Below are positions 29,781 through 41,812 of a stretch of DNA of 64,000 nt, one piece after another (the first letter of the stretch is position 1; each line of letters begins with the position of its first letter). The translations under genes and the position numbers were made by a program. Under the pieces are notes generated by a model. It searched no databases and had not been told where the DNA came from. It was given only the letters and a program-made list of their open reading frames with translations. This DNA is from Channallabes apus (taxonomy: Eukaryota; Chordata; Actinopteri; Siluriformes; Clariidae), in contig CM060105.1 in assembly GCA_030522415.1 (NCBI GenBank), positions 12,132,206-12,196,205 of the forward strand. The letters run 5' to 3'.

Positions 29781-30466
29781 AGATAAGCAGTGAGGAAGTC
29801 AAGTCTGAAGAGACAGAGCGTCCTGTTCGAAGTCTGGCAGGAAGCCAGCCCCGATACCCAAATATGTATTGTGTAAAATGTGTTAGGTTAGTCTGTAGCA
29901 GTATAGGCTTATTGTGTGTTTGTTAGAGGTTACCATATAAGGTCAAGGCCTGCTAATTGGTTAAGATGCATGAGACTGCTAGGACAGAAGTCACAGGACG
30001 AAAGTATAAGAAGGGTACTCCTTTGTTCGTCGTTGCTTCTTCTTCTTCTTCCTTTGGTTCTTCCTTTAGGGTTCGTGGGGCAGTGTTAGCATGCATTGTT
30101 AATTTGAGATCACAAGACTTTGTGTTCTTTTATTTTCCATTGAACTTTTTGCTTAGTATTTGCTATTTGTATTCATAATAAATCTACCTCGTTTTATTTG
30201 CTTAAGTTGTAATATTTTGCAATATAAAATAATAAAAGGACTGCCTCCCATTGCGAGGCCAGTGCCCCCAGCACGGTGCTCAGAGTGTGAGTTTGTTTCC
30301 TGCATCGAGAACAGACGGTTCCGGGGACTACATTTCCAAGGCCTTCTTCTAAGGTGAGTCACGCGCTTGTCTTTACAGAATTAGATACCGGTAATGTTTC
30401 GTCCTTTGCAAATAGACATTCCTTATTCGGGTGATTCAAGTGATGTTTATTAAATGCAGCAAAACA
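29567..30466 (+). repeat. 3' LTR of the retrovirus (900 bp)
   Basis: Same length as the 5' LTR and no difference seen on reading. TATAAG is at 30005-30010. ACAT follows at 30467-30470. Confidence 0.95.
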
Positions 30467-31053
30467 ACATGTACATAAGTGCTGTAGAGCGAGGATGACT
30501 TTTGTACAGTACAGATGTCGCCATTAAAAACCCTGCGTGTTTTCCCGCGGGATGCCGCAATTTAGCGCGCGGCTTGCCGCGACTTGCCGGAGGCAACATT
30601 CGGGAATTTTAAATAAATGTGTTGCGCTTCACTGAATATCCGCCAGATGGCGCATGGAAGGACTTTATCTAAAAGCCGGACCAAGTACAACAATGAATGT
30701 AAGGACGCGGATGAACAGTGCTGAAGCGAACATGAATTTTATTTTGTTTTATAATAGATCTTTCATGATGAATGAGTGTATATGTGCTTCACATTATCAA
30801 ACACAGGCAAAGGAGACAGAAATTATTGAGGGATCCACTGAAAAAAGTAAACCTAGTTTAATGTGTTTTTTTTTTTACATTCCATTAGTATTTTTAAGTA
30901 TATTTAAAATTACATAGTAATTTTTAACTGAAGTGTCTAATTTATGCTTATGGGTGAATCTTTTTTTTTTTTAGTATAATGCTGTTTACAGCAGGAAACC
31001 AAAGTGAAATATTTCATTTTGATCAAGGTACTCTTATTAGGTTGAGTGTGATT

Positions 31054-31065
31054 TGCGCATGCGCA
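31054..31065. promoter_or_regulatory. NRF1-type palindrome TGCGCATGCGCA
   Basis: A perfect NRF1 recognition palindrome in a GC-rich patch about 700 bases upstream of the SAMD3-like exon. The same 12 bases recur at 51141-51152. Confidence 0.4.
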
Positions 31066-31750
31066 GTCTTTAGACCATAGTTTTGCCGGTATAATTTTAT
31101 TTCCGCCTCAAACCGGAGCATGACGTTGAAACAAGTAAGGAAGGATATCAGAACCTGTATTTCAGTTACTGTTAGTTAAAGCCCCTGATTAAACTTAAAT
31201 CTAATCCATTCACAAAGGACATTTCTACTTCAAATCGTGTCTCATGACCTCATGACGCAGCATTATCACGGACTGAATCACCTTCTGCTGCGGGCGGAGA
31301 TTCTCAAAGAAAACTCCTTTAAACCAGGTAAGAAAGCAAACTCGTGTCATTTCTATGTTAAATGTATCTCTTATATGAGCAAATTCATGATTTATGTCAG
31401 GAACAACTACTTTGTAGATTGAGTTTTGTGTCCGTGTTTGCTACTGTAGCTAAAACCACCTATATTACCTGCATTAGCATTAGCTAACTAACGTGGTGAT
31501 TTTCAAAAACACCGGAGTTTCTACAGTAAGTCAGCGGCACCGAAGAAAATAATTATATTTAAGTACCGTTGGTTAACGATGTAAAAATTAATAGGAAAGT
31601 GACGTAAACATAGAACAAGCTAATTTGGAGTGAGTGCTGTTTGTAGTGTACTGCTTTCTATACTTTATACACACTGTAATTAAGATTTGCTAACATAAGA
31701 ACTTGAGCCAGTCCAATTTTTGTTTTTACCTTTTTTTTTTTTTTTTTAAG

Positions 31751-32515
31751 ATCAGTAATGAGTTTCTGAGAATTATATCTGCTCCACTTCAAGCAAGATT
31801 ACTGGTTTCCTTGGACAAGCAACACTACAAACTAATTGAGATCATCAGAAACTAGGGAGGAACCCGTAAGAGAGAAGACCAGAGATATAATCTTCATCTT
31901 CAAGTTCTTGATCTGGTATGTACTCGCTCAAAAGTAGAAATTAGCTTGGTGTCAAATGTAATCTTGTGAATGGAAGCCACAGGACCTGAGCAAGGCATCC
32001 ACATCAAGTTGGCTGTGATGCACTAAATTAAAACATAACTAGCAGAATAAAACTTTAGTTTAACTTGTTCACAGGTTAGTGTATGCTGTCTGAATACAGG
32101 TTTCAATGTCTGCCATGTTCATTTTTTCACGCTTTACAAGCCTAACATAACCAACAATACTATGTTTGTTTTTATGATCCTAGAGCCTGGAGGTGATTAC
32201 CTCCTGAAATTAATACTTAAAATGATACACACTATGCATTAATGATAAAGTTTATATGTATGTCAGTTATTTTGGCGTATTCATTGAGCTAATTACATTT
32301 ACAGTATCATGCTGCACCATAATCCTATGTGTTTTTTTCACTCATAGGGAGCATTAAGTGATTTTACATGCATACATCAGACACTGTTTTGCCAAATAGA
32401 GCAATTGTCTAACAAATGTCCTTTCTTTTATTAGGTTGTTCAGAAAGATGAAGCTCAGGCAGAACTTGTGAGGTGCACAATGGCCCTGTTTGACCTCAGG
32501 TAGGAAGAGGACTGT
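31751..32515 (+). pseudogene. Second SAMD3-like family copy, decayed
   Basis: After a T-rich acceptor (tttttttaag) an exon 31751-31915 reads ISNEFLRIISAPLQARLLVS then LDKQHYKLIEIIRN, TAG, GGTRK, ending at a gtatgt donor. It aligns by eye with exon B of the copy at 1281-1436 (shared I..EF.RI...LQ, LD, R.GG and the same donor). The in-frame TAG at 31853-31855 breaks it. A later block at 32435-32499 (QKDEAQAELVRCTMALFDLR, donor gtagga) may match exon C. A possible first exon ending at a gtaaga donor near 31327 precedes it. Family match is by pattern only. Confidence 0.4.
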
Positions 32516-33905
32516 CTCCAGCCTCCACAGGAAATCGGGATTGTGACTTTTTGAGTTTCCATCAGTCGCACATGAATGTTCCATGTTTTACCTCTGCTGA
32601 TTTTGTTTCAAGAACATTTTCTAATTTTCTTTTCAGTCCAATTAATAAATGTATGTTGCAAAGTTGAGTGTTACTATTTGTAATTTTATGGAGTAATGTT
32701 AACATTTTGGATGAAAATATGTTCATTCCACAATAAATGTTTATATAAAGAAATGTGCTTTGAGTGTAAATCAATATGTAATTAAGTTTTTTATGCTTAT
32801 TTTTATGCTTATGCTTTTTTATATTTAAATTATGAATGCCTTAAATCTTAGAGTAAAAGGTTTATTTACATTACGTCACTTCCCAAATATTAGGTGTGAC
32901 AGATTACTTCAATTGTTTTAAGTTTAGCCAGTGCTATTTTTTTTTCAGTAGGGTCAATCAGATGTACAGTGTGGGTAAGTGTGGTGCTTTTATTGAAGGG
33001 ATAATGACTGATAATTATTATTATTTTTTTTTCGGGTGAACAATTTCTTTAATGTTTTCTGAGTTGGGGCTGTTCAGTAGAAAGTAATAGGCTCACCAAT
33101 GTACAGTATGATCTTTCAATTTAACAAGTGTAATGTAAACAAGTTAGTTATTATGAGTATGGAAAACATCTTTTCCTGCATTGTTTTTTTCTGCTTCAGG
33201 AGTCAGTCTGTTCTGAGACAATGAGAGTAGAGGAAGGGCCAGGTACGGTTCAGGACCAGGGAGGGAGCCGGAGACAGCAGAACAAAGAGATGATATTGCC
33301 AGCACCAGCACAGGGAGCACAGTTTTTAGTTTAGATCTCATGTTTACATTTTATTGTATGTTGATGGCTTGACTGTAAACAACATAAACAATGCAATAAA
33401 TTTATAAAAATATATATTTATTGTCCCCCCTGCTGTTAAATGAAATTTGCGTTATTTTACGTTAATGTTACGTTATTACATTATTAACGTCGACAGAATA
33501 AAGTAAAGTTTTATTTCTGGAATTGATGCACGGGCTTCATCTTAGGCTTTTTTTTCTTTCGGTTCTTTCTTTTCTCAGCGCCGGACTGTTGATGTCTCTT
33601 TCCAGGACCAGGCATATCGTTCAATTATTATAATTCTTTTGGCCAAATACTGTAGGCAGCCGTAACAGAGGTGAGGGCGCGCGCGTCATCACGTGTGCTT
33701 AGCTGACTCTGCGTTCACCGTAAACTTCAATATAGACGTTTATATTTTTGTTTATTTGTATATGTATGTTATTAATATTAATTTTTTAGAGATTGTGTGT
33801 GTGCGTGCACGGAGAGTTTGTGTTGATAAGTGTATCAGAAAGCATTAAAATGTTCATTTGAATTAAAATGACACACACACGTCTGTATATACAGTATATC
33901 AATTA
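32516..33905. other. Spacer without recognised gene
   Basis: AT-rich, with a 'gggtgaac' motif near 33036 like the dispersed fish inverted repeat. No supported coding sequence. Confidence 0.5.
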
Positions 33906-34496
33906 CATACAGTGGGAGCCACGTCAAACAGCCGCCTGGACCATGACGGCTCCGTGGCAGGTCCATGAAGGGTTAATGCAGGCTTCGTGCATGGAATGTG
34001 ATCCCCCGCGATGACGCAGTTAACGATGCCCCGCCCCATAAACGCCCCCATGCGCTTTCTAAAAAGATGGTTGCAATGCCGTATAATTCCGCCAGATGGA
34101 GCACTGACTGGCACAGTTAACTGCAGTGTCCAGGAAACCCAATACCGTATCTTTAATATACAGACAGTTCTTGCATTGTCAACATAGTTTCATAAATAGA
34201 TGAAAAAACAACAACAACAAACCGATTAATAAAACAGATTTGTTAAATCACTCAATACACAACCCATGATGATTATGCTATTTATTATTTAATAATGAAT
34301 TAATAAAATTAGTTAGTGAAATATTTTTTAAGACATCCTGAAATGATCCTTAAAGACACGGTAGCGGCTGTAATTTGTCTATACCGATCATTGTAGGTAC
34401 GGAATAAAAACGCAGGCTATGTACAGTATTTTACATTACTGTGTATTTTACCTAGTTCCATTTAATATACTGATAGATAATATTTTCCTGCAAAGT

Positions 34497-34877
34497 AAAG
34501 CTCAAAATGTCTGCTTGGGTTTGTTTTCGTTATATTTTTGATTATGTTTTCGCTGATTTTTTTCACTGATAGTCTACAAGTGGCATAAGAAAGGCAATTA
34601 ATTGCGCATGCAACCTGGAATAAATATCTGCCCATATGGATCAGTATTTCTTTAGTCATTTAATCATGCATAATGCTCCCCCGTCAAAAAATCTGATGGG
34701 GCATTAATCACTTATCACAACTGTGAATGGATGCGGCAGCAGAGACACATTAAATCCCCATAAACACTTGGAAACAATAGTAAAAAAGTTCCAGAGGGTT
34801 AGCGCCTGTTATACTAATGTATTTTTACTGTTTTTTTTTTTTTACTGCTTATATTTCGTTGGGTTTTACGCAATTTC

Positions 34878-34908
<31 letters not shown>

Positions 34909-34921
34909 CGAGAGAGAGGGT
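34497..34921. repeat. Tandem duplication, copy 1
   Basis: It starts 'gcttgggtttgtt', contains 'gatcagtatttctttagtca' and 'gcggcagcagagacac', and ends in a GT microsatellite plus GAGAGA. The second copy is at 35109-35590. Confidence 0.75.
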
Positions 34922-34947
34922 ACTCTGACAAGACCAACTTCCGTGTG

Positions 34948-35032
34948 GCTCCCGTGGCGCAATCGGTTAGCGCGTGATACTTATAAAGCGGTCCAGGTGA
35001 AGGAATGCTGAGTTCGAGCCTCGCCTAAAGCA
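34948..35032 (+). pseudogene. tRNA-Ile(UAU)-like pseudogene with intron remnant
   Basis: GCTCCCGTGGCGCAATCGGT followed by TAGCGCG gives an intact D arm and A box. Anticodon TAT sits in ACTTATA and is followed by an intron-like stretch, as in vertebrate tRNA-Ile(UAU) genes. The B box (GAGTTCGAGCC) is present. About seven bases of the variable/T-arm region are missing and the acceptor stem (GCTCCCG with CTAAAGC) pairs badly, so I call it a pseudogene. It lies between the two copies of the tandem duplication. Confidence 0.7.
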
Positions 35033-35108
35033 CCCAAAGCATTTTACTGCATATCGCACTGTGTAAGTGAAAAATAAAATTTTAATTTGAAAGTAAAACT
35101 TAAAATTT

Positions 35109-35590
35109 AACTTCTGCTTGGGTTTGTTGTCGTTATATTTTTGATGTTTTCGCTGAAAGTCAAATTGGCATAACAAATTGATTAATGGCGCATAATATCT
35201 GGAACAAATATCTGTCCATACGGATCAGTATTTCTTTAGTCATTTAACCAGCATAACGTCCCACATTAAAGATCTGATGGGGCATAAATCACTTATCACA
35301 ACGGTTTATAGATGCGGCAGCAGAGACAGATTTAATCCCCATAAACATTCACACTTGAAAACAAAACTAACAGAAGTAAACAGTTCTAGAGTGTTAGTGC
35401 CTGTTATCACAGGACAGGAATCACCTACAGGATACTACTGTATTTAACTGCTCATATTTTTTACCCTAGTTTCATTTGGTTTTACGCGATTTCATGTATT
35501 ATTTGTGTGTGTCTGTGTGTGTACAGTGTGTGTGTGTGTGTGTGTGAGTGCGAGAGACAGCGTGAGAGCGCATGCGCGAGAGAGGGCTTT
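35109..35590. repeat. Tandem duplication, copy 2
   Basis: Diverged copy of 34497-34921, including the GT microsatellite (35503-35546) and GAGAGA tail. Confidence 0.75.
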
Positions 35591-35599
35591 CATGCTGAT

Positions 35600-37240
35600 T
35601 TATCCAAGGTTACTAAAACCTGGCTTACTACCTATAAAAAATATTTCAATTTAACTCATGGGTCTCAATCACAGATGACACGACAAATTATATACTCTGA
35701 AACGTTCATTTGAACATTTAAAAATATATACAAAAACATGAATACTAATGTTATCATGGTGTAAATTATTAACATTAGGTTAGGTCCTGCCCTTAATTAA
35801 TTCATATTATAATTACTTTTACATAGTATAGTTACTGGACTGACATGACCAAAACTAGCTATTTCATTTAGCCTTTCTAAAATCAACCCATATATCATTT
35901 ATAATCAGAAAACATAAAACATATTATGATCTGTTCAACAGTCCATCTGTTTTAATTTAGTTTGTATTTTTTATTATTCATAAGACAACCTTTCAGTTTT
36001 GTAAATATTTTAGTTATAGTGTGTTAAGTCTCACTTTAGGTTAAACGTTTTTGAGAATTTGACCATCCAGCTTAGATAAATGTTATGTCATTGATTGATA
36101 AAATCTGGATTAAGGATATTATATAATTATATATATATATATTTATTTTTTAGTTTCCCCCTGAGGGATTGCCACCTTATTGTGGTCAGGGGGTTTGCGT
36201 GCCTCAAAACAATTCAGCAAATACAATACTGTTACTATACAGTAAGGCCAGGTAAAAACAGTGCTCGAACATGATGCCCCCCTCCCCCCACCCCGTGTTG
36301 TCTGGTCTAGAACAGCCCTGCCTCTGACCGTCTTTTGTCTTGTAAATGAGTATTCTCACTCACCTTCCAATCCCCCCAGCGCACACACTCTGTTTGTACT
36401 GTAAACTGTACTGTAACTGTGTTTGCTAGGGCACTTGGTTATACACAGTACTTTAATGTATGGAACACTTACTTAACTTACTGGTTTGGTTTAAACATCG
36501 CTTATTACCTTATTCAACAAAATAAATTCATTATTAACGTATTGAAGTATTTTAGTTAAGGACAAAAACTGTGCTTGTGTTTAGAACTGCTGAACAGCCG
36601 AAAACACACACACCCATCCCCCCGCCAAAAACACACACACACAGAGCAATTAACACCATGTCCTACTCAGGAGTGGAAGGTGAGAAACCTCAATGGAGAA
36701 TACCAAGTTTGTCGTTGCTCTTTTGGAGTTCTTAAAACCCAAAACATTTATTTATACTGAGAAAAAATTATTATGGGTCACAATCACAAATACATATAAT
36801 CAATAATAATTATTATTATTTTCAGCCCAACTCTTTGACTATTTAAAACAAAGTTGTGTCCCATTTTTTGCCCATTGAAGTTGTTGGTTCACCTAAAAAA
36901 AATTTAAATACCCAAACAATCCCCCAAAATTAAAACACGCAAAACATAACTTTAACAATTCAATTTAAAACAGTAATTTATATAAAACAGATGAATACAT
37001 GTTGTCTTTTTGCTTAAAGTTCATTAAACTACCCGGATACACCAGCTGCTTATAAGTCTCTATCTATAGTCCTTTTACATTAAAATATAAATTTTTCAAA
37101 TATCAAAACTATTAAACATGGAACAGTTGAAGTCCTTGTTTCCCCCAAAGTACTGTATCAGACATTTTGCAGTTCTATGTTCAGAATATACAGTAGACCT
37201 GATCAAACATCATTCTAAAGCTGTCGGACTGTGACGTCAT
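35600..37240. other. Interior of the TIR element, no recognised gene
   Basis: AT-rich, with a short AT run near 36130 and a C-rich stretch at 36270-36295. Nothing coding is supported. Confidence 0.5.
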
Positions 37241-37245
37241 CCCTC

Positions 37246-37347
37246 CTACAGCTCCCTCAACAGCTTGTTCAGGCTCCTCCAGTCCTGTAGCTCCAAAAGT
37301 CCAGCCGTCAGCCGTCTGACCCCCCAATCCTCCACAGCGGAGCTCTG
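37246..37347 (-). CDS. Possible terminal coding exon, unrecognised
   Basis: After a pyrimidine-rich acceptor (ctcctgttgtctttaag) the minus strand is open for 33 codons and stops: SSAVEDWGVRRLTAGLLELQ then DWRSLNKLLREL. It has high GC, codon-like composition and an amphipathic pattern unlike its AT-rich surroundings. A GC-rich patch with AAGATGGCGG and a GTAAGT donor near 38310-38345 on the same strand could be its first exon. No family recognised; could be a captured host exon or a lncRNA coincidence. Confidence 0.3.
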   Translation of the reverse strand, partial: QSSAVEDWGVRRLTAGLLELQDWRSLNKLLREL

Positions 37348-39049
37348 CTTAAAGACAACAGGAGAATTTAGTCAAGACAAAGATAAATAAACTTCACAGA
37401 ACATATAGTTCTAATAAAAATAAAATATATTAATAAACCTATTTACCACAGAGTGTGTAAAATACTGTTTTGGGGATTCTGGAATGTAAATAATCTGCCT
37501 GTGCTAATGTTAACCAGTGAACAGTGTTAGTGTTAACCAGTGAACAGTGTTAGTGTTAACCACTGACTGTCTGTATTATCGTCTGCATTAAATTAAGCGA
37601 GAATTTACTTAATGCGCTTCTCATACAAATAAGTTAAGCGATATAACACTCGTATATGAGCATTAGTTCATCCCTGAAGCCAAACTATAACTTACTGAAG
37701 CCCCTCATACCCTCCCCGCCCACACACACACACACACACCTCCCCCTCCTTAACTGATAAACACTTCAGTGTTGTTGTTCAGCTCTTTAACTAAGCACTC
37801 GCGCTACCGCGGAAAGTCCCGGACAAAGTGTATAAAATATAAACCGGGTTATGAGCGTTACTAGCTCCTGTACAGCTTCCCTCAGTCTGTGTCCCTCATC
37901 AACTGCATCACATTATATTACAGTCACAGAAATAACCTGCAGATTAACTATTAACCAGAGAATAAATAAGCGCTGAATGTATCCAGACAACACGCGGTGA
38001 GATTCTCTCAGTATTTACAGAGAACACAAACACTCTTCATCGGGTAGTGCAGCTCTTGTAATAGGGACATTAATAGTATTTTTGAAGCTTGCGCATGTTT
38101 TTGAGTTAAAATGGAGTGACATTGTGAGTGTGTGACACTGACAGTAAGCTGTAATATTAACTCCAGACTTGGTAAACAGATCATTAAGTTCTCTAAAGTC
38201 ACATCTGACCGCTGCTGGTGCTGCCAGTGATATTTAAAACGGCCAATAAAAAACTAAACTGGGAAATAAACTGTAAACTACCCCAAACACATTTTATAAA
38301 ATAAAACATCACTTACCACGAATAGTCTGTTAAGCCGCCATCTTCATCTCTATAGTTTGGTAGCGTCAGTTCGGTGGGGGCGGGTTGTTAAAATCACGTG
38401 ATGGCAACTCAGCGCAGCTGGCTTGTTTTAACGTGTTCTTGAGAACGAAGCGCCATCTAGCGGTGGCACCAGGTAAATGAATACATTGGGCTTGAATGGG
38501 CGTGTTTACTGTCAAATCTTGACATGCCTTTCAGCCAGAAAAGGGAGGGGGGATTACGGCGTGCAAAGGCCATTCACACGCCATTCACACTTCAGCCACA
38601 CTGTCGCGGCTATTTGGCGTGGCTCCCACTGTATATATCAATTTCATTAGTTCGTTCATTCTATTTGAAGCTTTGGATGTTTGTTTTTTTTTTGGTTTGG
38701 TTAGATTAGTTCTGAACTCGCTTTCGTGAAACTATCGCTAAAACAATGTACTGAGCCCTCCTGAGGATATAAAGCTTTATTATTGTGTTTGGATAAATAA
38801 TCAGATCTACCACAGCAGGTAATAAACTATGGTGTGTCATAACCGAAGCAAACACCACGATTATACCTCGTTTCGTTTGACAGGAACGTGGTTCACTTGG
38901 CCGCGGTGTATTATAACCCTGTGGAATGTTTCATGGTTTATGTTCACATAAGAGGAATAAAAGCGAGTGAAATGTGGAAATGATGTATGGCAACTCAATG
39001 AGGACTAAACCAATGATTTCGGTAACTCTACTGAGTGTAACATCTGCAT

Positions 39050-39168
39050 AGTGACACTGAACATCTTCACTTTTCCGTTTACCTCTGAAAAAAAAGCTGT
39101 ATTTTGTTTGTTTATATTTAGAGTTTTTAGAACAGTAGAAGAAGTACGCGCATGCACGCACACACATA

Positions 39169-39204
<36 letters not shown>

Positions 39205-39678
39205 GACACACACACTCCCCTGAGCCCTCGGGAAACATCCAATCACCGTCGGTATACAAATGAGTCAAGACGCAGCCTAACGTGGTGTCGTGTCGGATTT
39301 CAGTGGTCACGGAGTGGGAAGACTTTGAAGAAGCTGCAGTGACAGTAAACAGCTGAACAACTTCACTTTTCCGTTTACCTCTGAGGAAAAAAAGCTGTAT
39401 TTTGTTTGTTTATATTTAGAATTTTTATAGTAGTATAAGAGAAAGTTATAGTTTGGTCTGTATTGTAGTTCGCACCCTTGTAGAGAATAAATAAATGAAT
39501 AACACCTTCATATCCCCTCTCAAGAGTGTCATAGTCCATTGTTAGTTTTAATGATCTGGCTGAAACTAATTATCACTTCATAAGTACCCTAACACCATTG
39601 TTCATGAGTCTCAGCTGAACCTAATTCTATACTTGTAACAGAAAATGTAGATGCAGATTCCAAATGTGTATTTATATA

Positions 39679-39752
<74 letters not shown>

Positions 39753-40045
39753 GTGTGTGTGTGTCTGTGTGTGTGTGTGTGTGTGTGTGTAGGCTCTACG
39801 CAGGGGCAAGAGAGGGCAGCGCACCCTTAAATGTCTGCACATAATGTATATATTACAAGTTGATAAACTGATCTGCGGTAGCGGAAAAATCCGCTGAAAA
39901 TAGGACAGGCTGCAGCGCACACGCACACACACACATACACACGCGCGCACACGCGCACACACACACACACAGACACACCTCCCTTGAACCCTGCGTCTGT
40001 CGGATTTCAGCGGTCACGGGGTGGAAAGACTTTGAAGCAGTGTAT
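39050..40045. repeat. Diverged tandem repeats with CA, GATA and GT microsatellites
   Basis: A block 'cttcacttttccgtttacct...tatatttaga' occurs at 39066-39123 and 39361-39421. A block 'gtcggatttcagtggtcacg...gactttgaag' occurs at 39292-39332 and again near 39998-40038. Between them are (CA)n 39166-39200, (GATA)n 39681-39752, (GT)n 39753-39790 and (CA)n about 39918-39972. Confidence 0.8.
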
Positions 40046-41204
40046 ATATGAATCTAAGCTTGAACTTATCAGCATTGTAAATATATAATACTTTTCAAAT
40101 AAAATCGCTATTACTTTGACCCTGAAGTTTAGTTTAGCACACACAAAAAACAGAAAAGTCATTTCTGGTAAATCAACGGAATGTGTAGTATTTACAGTAA
40201 TTCATTAAAAAATGAATATACATTGTACAGTACACGGTAAACACGCGAAAGATTACAAAATGAAAAAACAAACAGTGACTACTTTATAAACAGCTTAGTA
40301 TGTGCGTCGAGATGCTGAAATCCCTTGCATGTTTTTGCTTCCAAGTGGAGAGATATTTGACCGATAGCCTAGAAGAAAAGATCTATAGGTGTGATCACAA
40401 CCCCCTCCGACCGACCGTGCCATCTATCACTGACCACCTCAGAAGTTCCCTCCAATGTATGGCTGCAATACTTGTTTTGCAAGTATTTTTAACACCATTC
40501 AAAGGCTTCAAAGGGGCAGTTATCGGCTATGACACGTTGAAGGAGAACTTAATAGTTCTCAAAAATAGTGTAAATGTCTGCAACAATCATTAACCATTAA
40601 AATGTTTTTTTTTTGTAATTAAACACGAAAATATTAATTATATTTCCATATATACACACACATACACACACACACACACACAAGGGCGTAGGTTTGCTAC
40701 CTATGACTCCAACTAATACCCCATCCCCCAATCCCCTTTTCCACCCACCAACCCCCAACCCCCTGCCCCATCCACCTACCAACCTCCCACCCCAACTATG
40801 TCCACTGAATACATGTTTTTCTTAATATGGTGCGAAATCACTTTACATTAATACTAGCAATGCTTCGATTTATATTAATCCACTCGAAATGCAATTCATT
40901 AAGTTAAATTAAGGAATAGTGTAAAGTTAAAGGAATGTTTCATAACTGACAAAAAGATAGTCTTTAATAAAATAAAAACTATTCTTTATTGAGCCCTAGT
41001 GCAAATGAAACATCTCAATCATCTGTATATATATAAAAGTAGATTACATCTAAACATGAACTACTAGGTAGAGTACCACACAACAGCTCAATGCCTATTG
41101 CTCCTATATGAAGGAGACAAAAACATGCCTTCGCCTCTCGTTAACAGAAATAAACTGCTGGCATATTTGTTTGACATCAATATTGTCCAGGCTGTTCTTT
41201 TTTT

Positions 41205-41435
41205 CTTCTGATAAACACTAAAGATGATATTTTGTAGAATGCTGAAAACCTGTAATCATTGATTTACATAGTATTTGTTTTTCCTGCTACGGAAGTCAAT
41301 GTTTTCAGCTTTTTTCCCCAATATCTTATTTTGTATTCAACAAAATAAAGAAAATCATTAAAGTTTGGAACCACTTACTGTAAGGAGTAAATAGTGAGTA
41401 AAGTTTTTTTGGGGGGTGAACAATGGCTTTGACCC
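41205..41435. repeat. Dispersed fish inverted-repeat element
   Basis: Two arms around 'ggaagtcaatg' (the first carrying 'aagatgatattttgtagaatg', the second 'caatatcttattttgtattc'), then 'gtttggaacc' and 'ggggtgaacaatgg', match the layout of a non-autonomous inverted repeat abundant in cyprinids and relatives. Confidence 0.55.
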
Positions 41436-41812
41436 TAACTCTTCCCCTCTGACTGCACTAGGACTGGACAGCATTGCCACCTGATGAAATAGCGTGACAA
41501 AAAAGTGAAATGTCAGTTCAAAACTTTTGCCAAAAACACTAATGAATCACTTACATCCTCAGCCTATCACTCCTCATAATGCTAAATATTAGTATAATCA
41601 ACATGTATAATACACGCACACATATTATATGTTATATACTGTATAATCAACATTCAGATTGACCTCCTGTGAACTCGCCTCTTCACCTGAACTACAACAT
41701 GGCTGATCTGCTTCTGTCCCCTAATTGAAAAACATTGAGGGATTCCTTATGAGCATGGACAGAGAATGCCTCAGCCTATTATTGGTAACAATGTTAAATC
41801 TCAGGACAACTA

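Larger units (their letters stand above)
17633..30466 (+). mobile_element. Foamy-like endogenous retrovirus, full length, near-intact
   Basis: 12,834 bp with two 900 bp LTRs that I read as identical. Order: LTR, primer site, gag, pol, a cysteine-rich 455-residue ORF, env, a small multi-pass membrane ORF, an ORF running into the 3' LTR, purine tract, LTR. No stop or frameshift is seen in any of the six ORFs. Foamy-like traits: Pol with a DLANGFW stretch in RT; Gag without a CCHC zinc knuckle but with a basic Ser/Arg-rich region; Env with a long N-terminal cytoplasmic leader and transmembrane helix; a splice donor in the LTR; extra genes after env. Foamy-like endogenous viruses are known in zebrafish, platyfish and cod. 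Placement as spuma-like is inference from these traits. Confidence 0.85.
33910..38631. mobile_element. 4.7 kb TIR-bounded element or captured segment, TA flanks
   Basis: The left end CAGTGGGAGCCACGTCAAAC and right end (reverse complement CAGTGGGAGCCACGCCAAAT) match over about 28 bases with few differences, and TA flanks both ends (33908-33909, 38632-38633). TA duplication and CAGTG ends suit a Tc1/mariner-type transposase. No transposase is inside, so it would be non-autonomous. It contains a tandem duplication, a tRNA-Ile pseudogene, a short coding-like exon and a GC-rich promoter-like patch near 38300-38400. Confidence 0.6.

Noticed and set aside
17633..30466. Gamma- or epsilonretrovirus assignment
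   Set aside because: The in-frame gag-pol amber stop would fit, but the DLANGFW RT motif, Gag without a zinc knuckle, type-II Env leader and extra 3' genes fit spuma-like viruses better. Not decided without a tree.
34948..35032. Functional tRNA-Ile(UAU) gene
   Set aside because: Missing about seven bases in the variable/T-arm region and poor acceptor-stem pairing.
39672..39968. ORF across GATA/GT/CA repeats; also a CRISPR-like look of regular repeats
   Set aside because: Four- and two-base microsatellites without spacers; this is a eukaryotic window, so no CRISPR array.
40300..40593. 97-residue ORF with a phrase (VERYLTDS...) loosely like a hAT transposase C-terminus
   Set aside because: Match is a few residues only and the rest is unlike any family; composition matches its surroundings.
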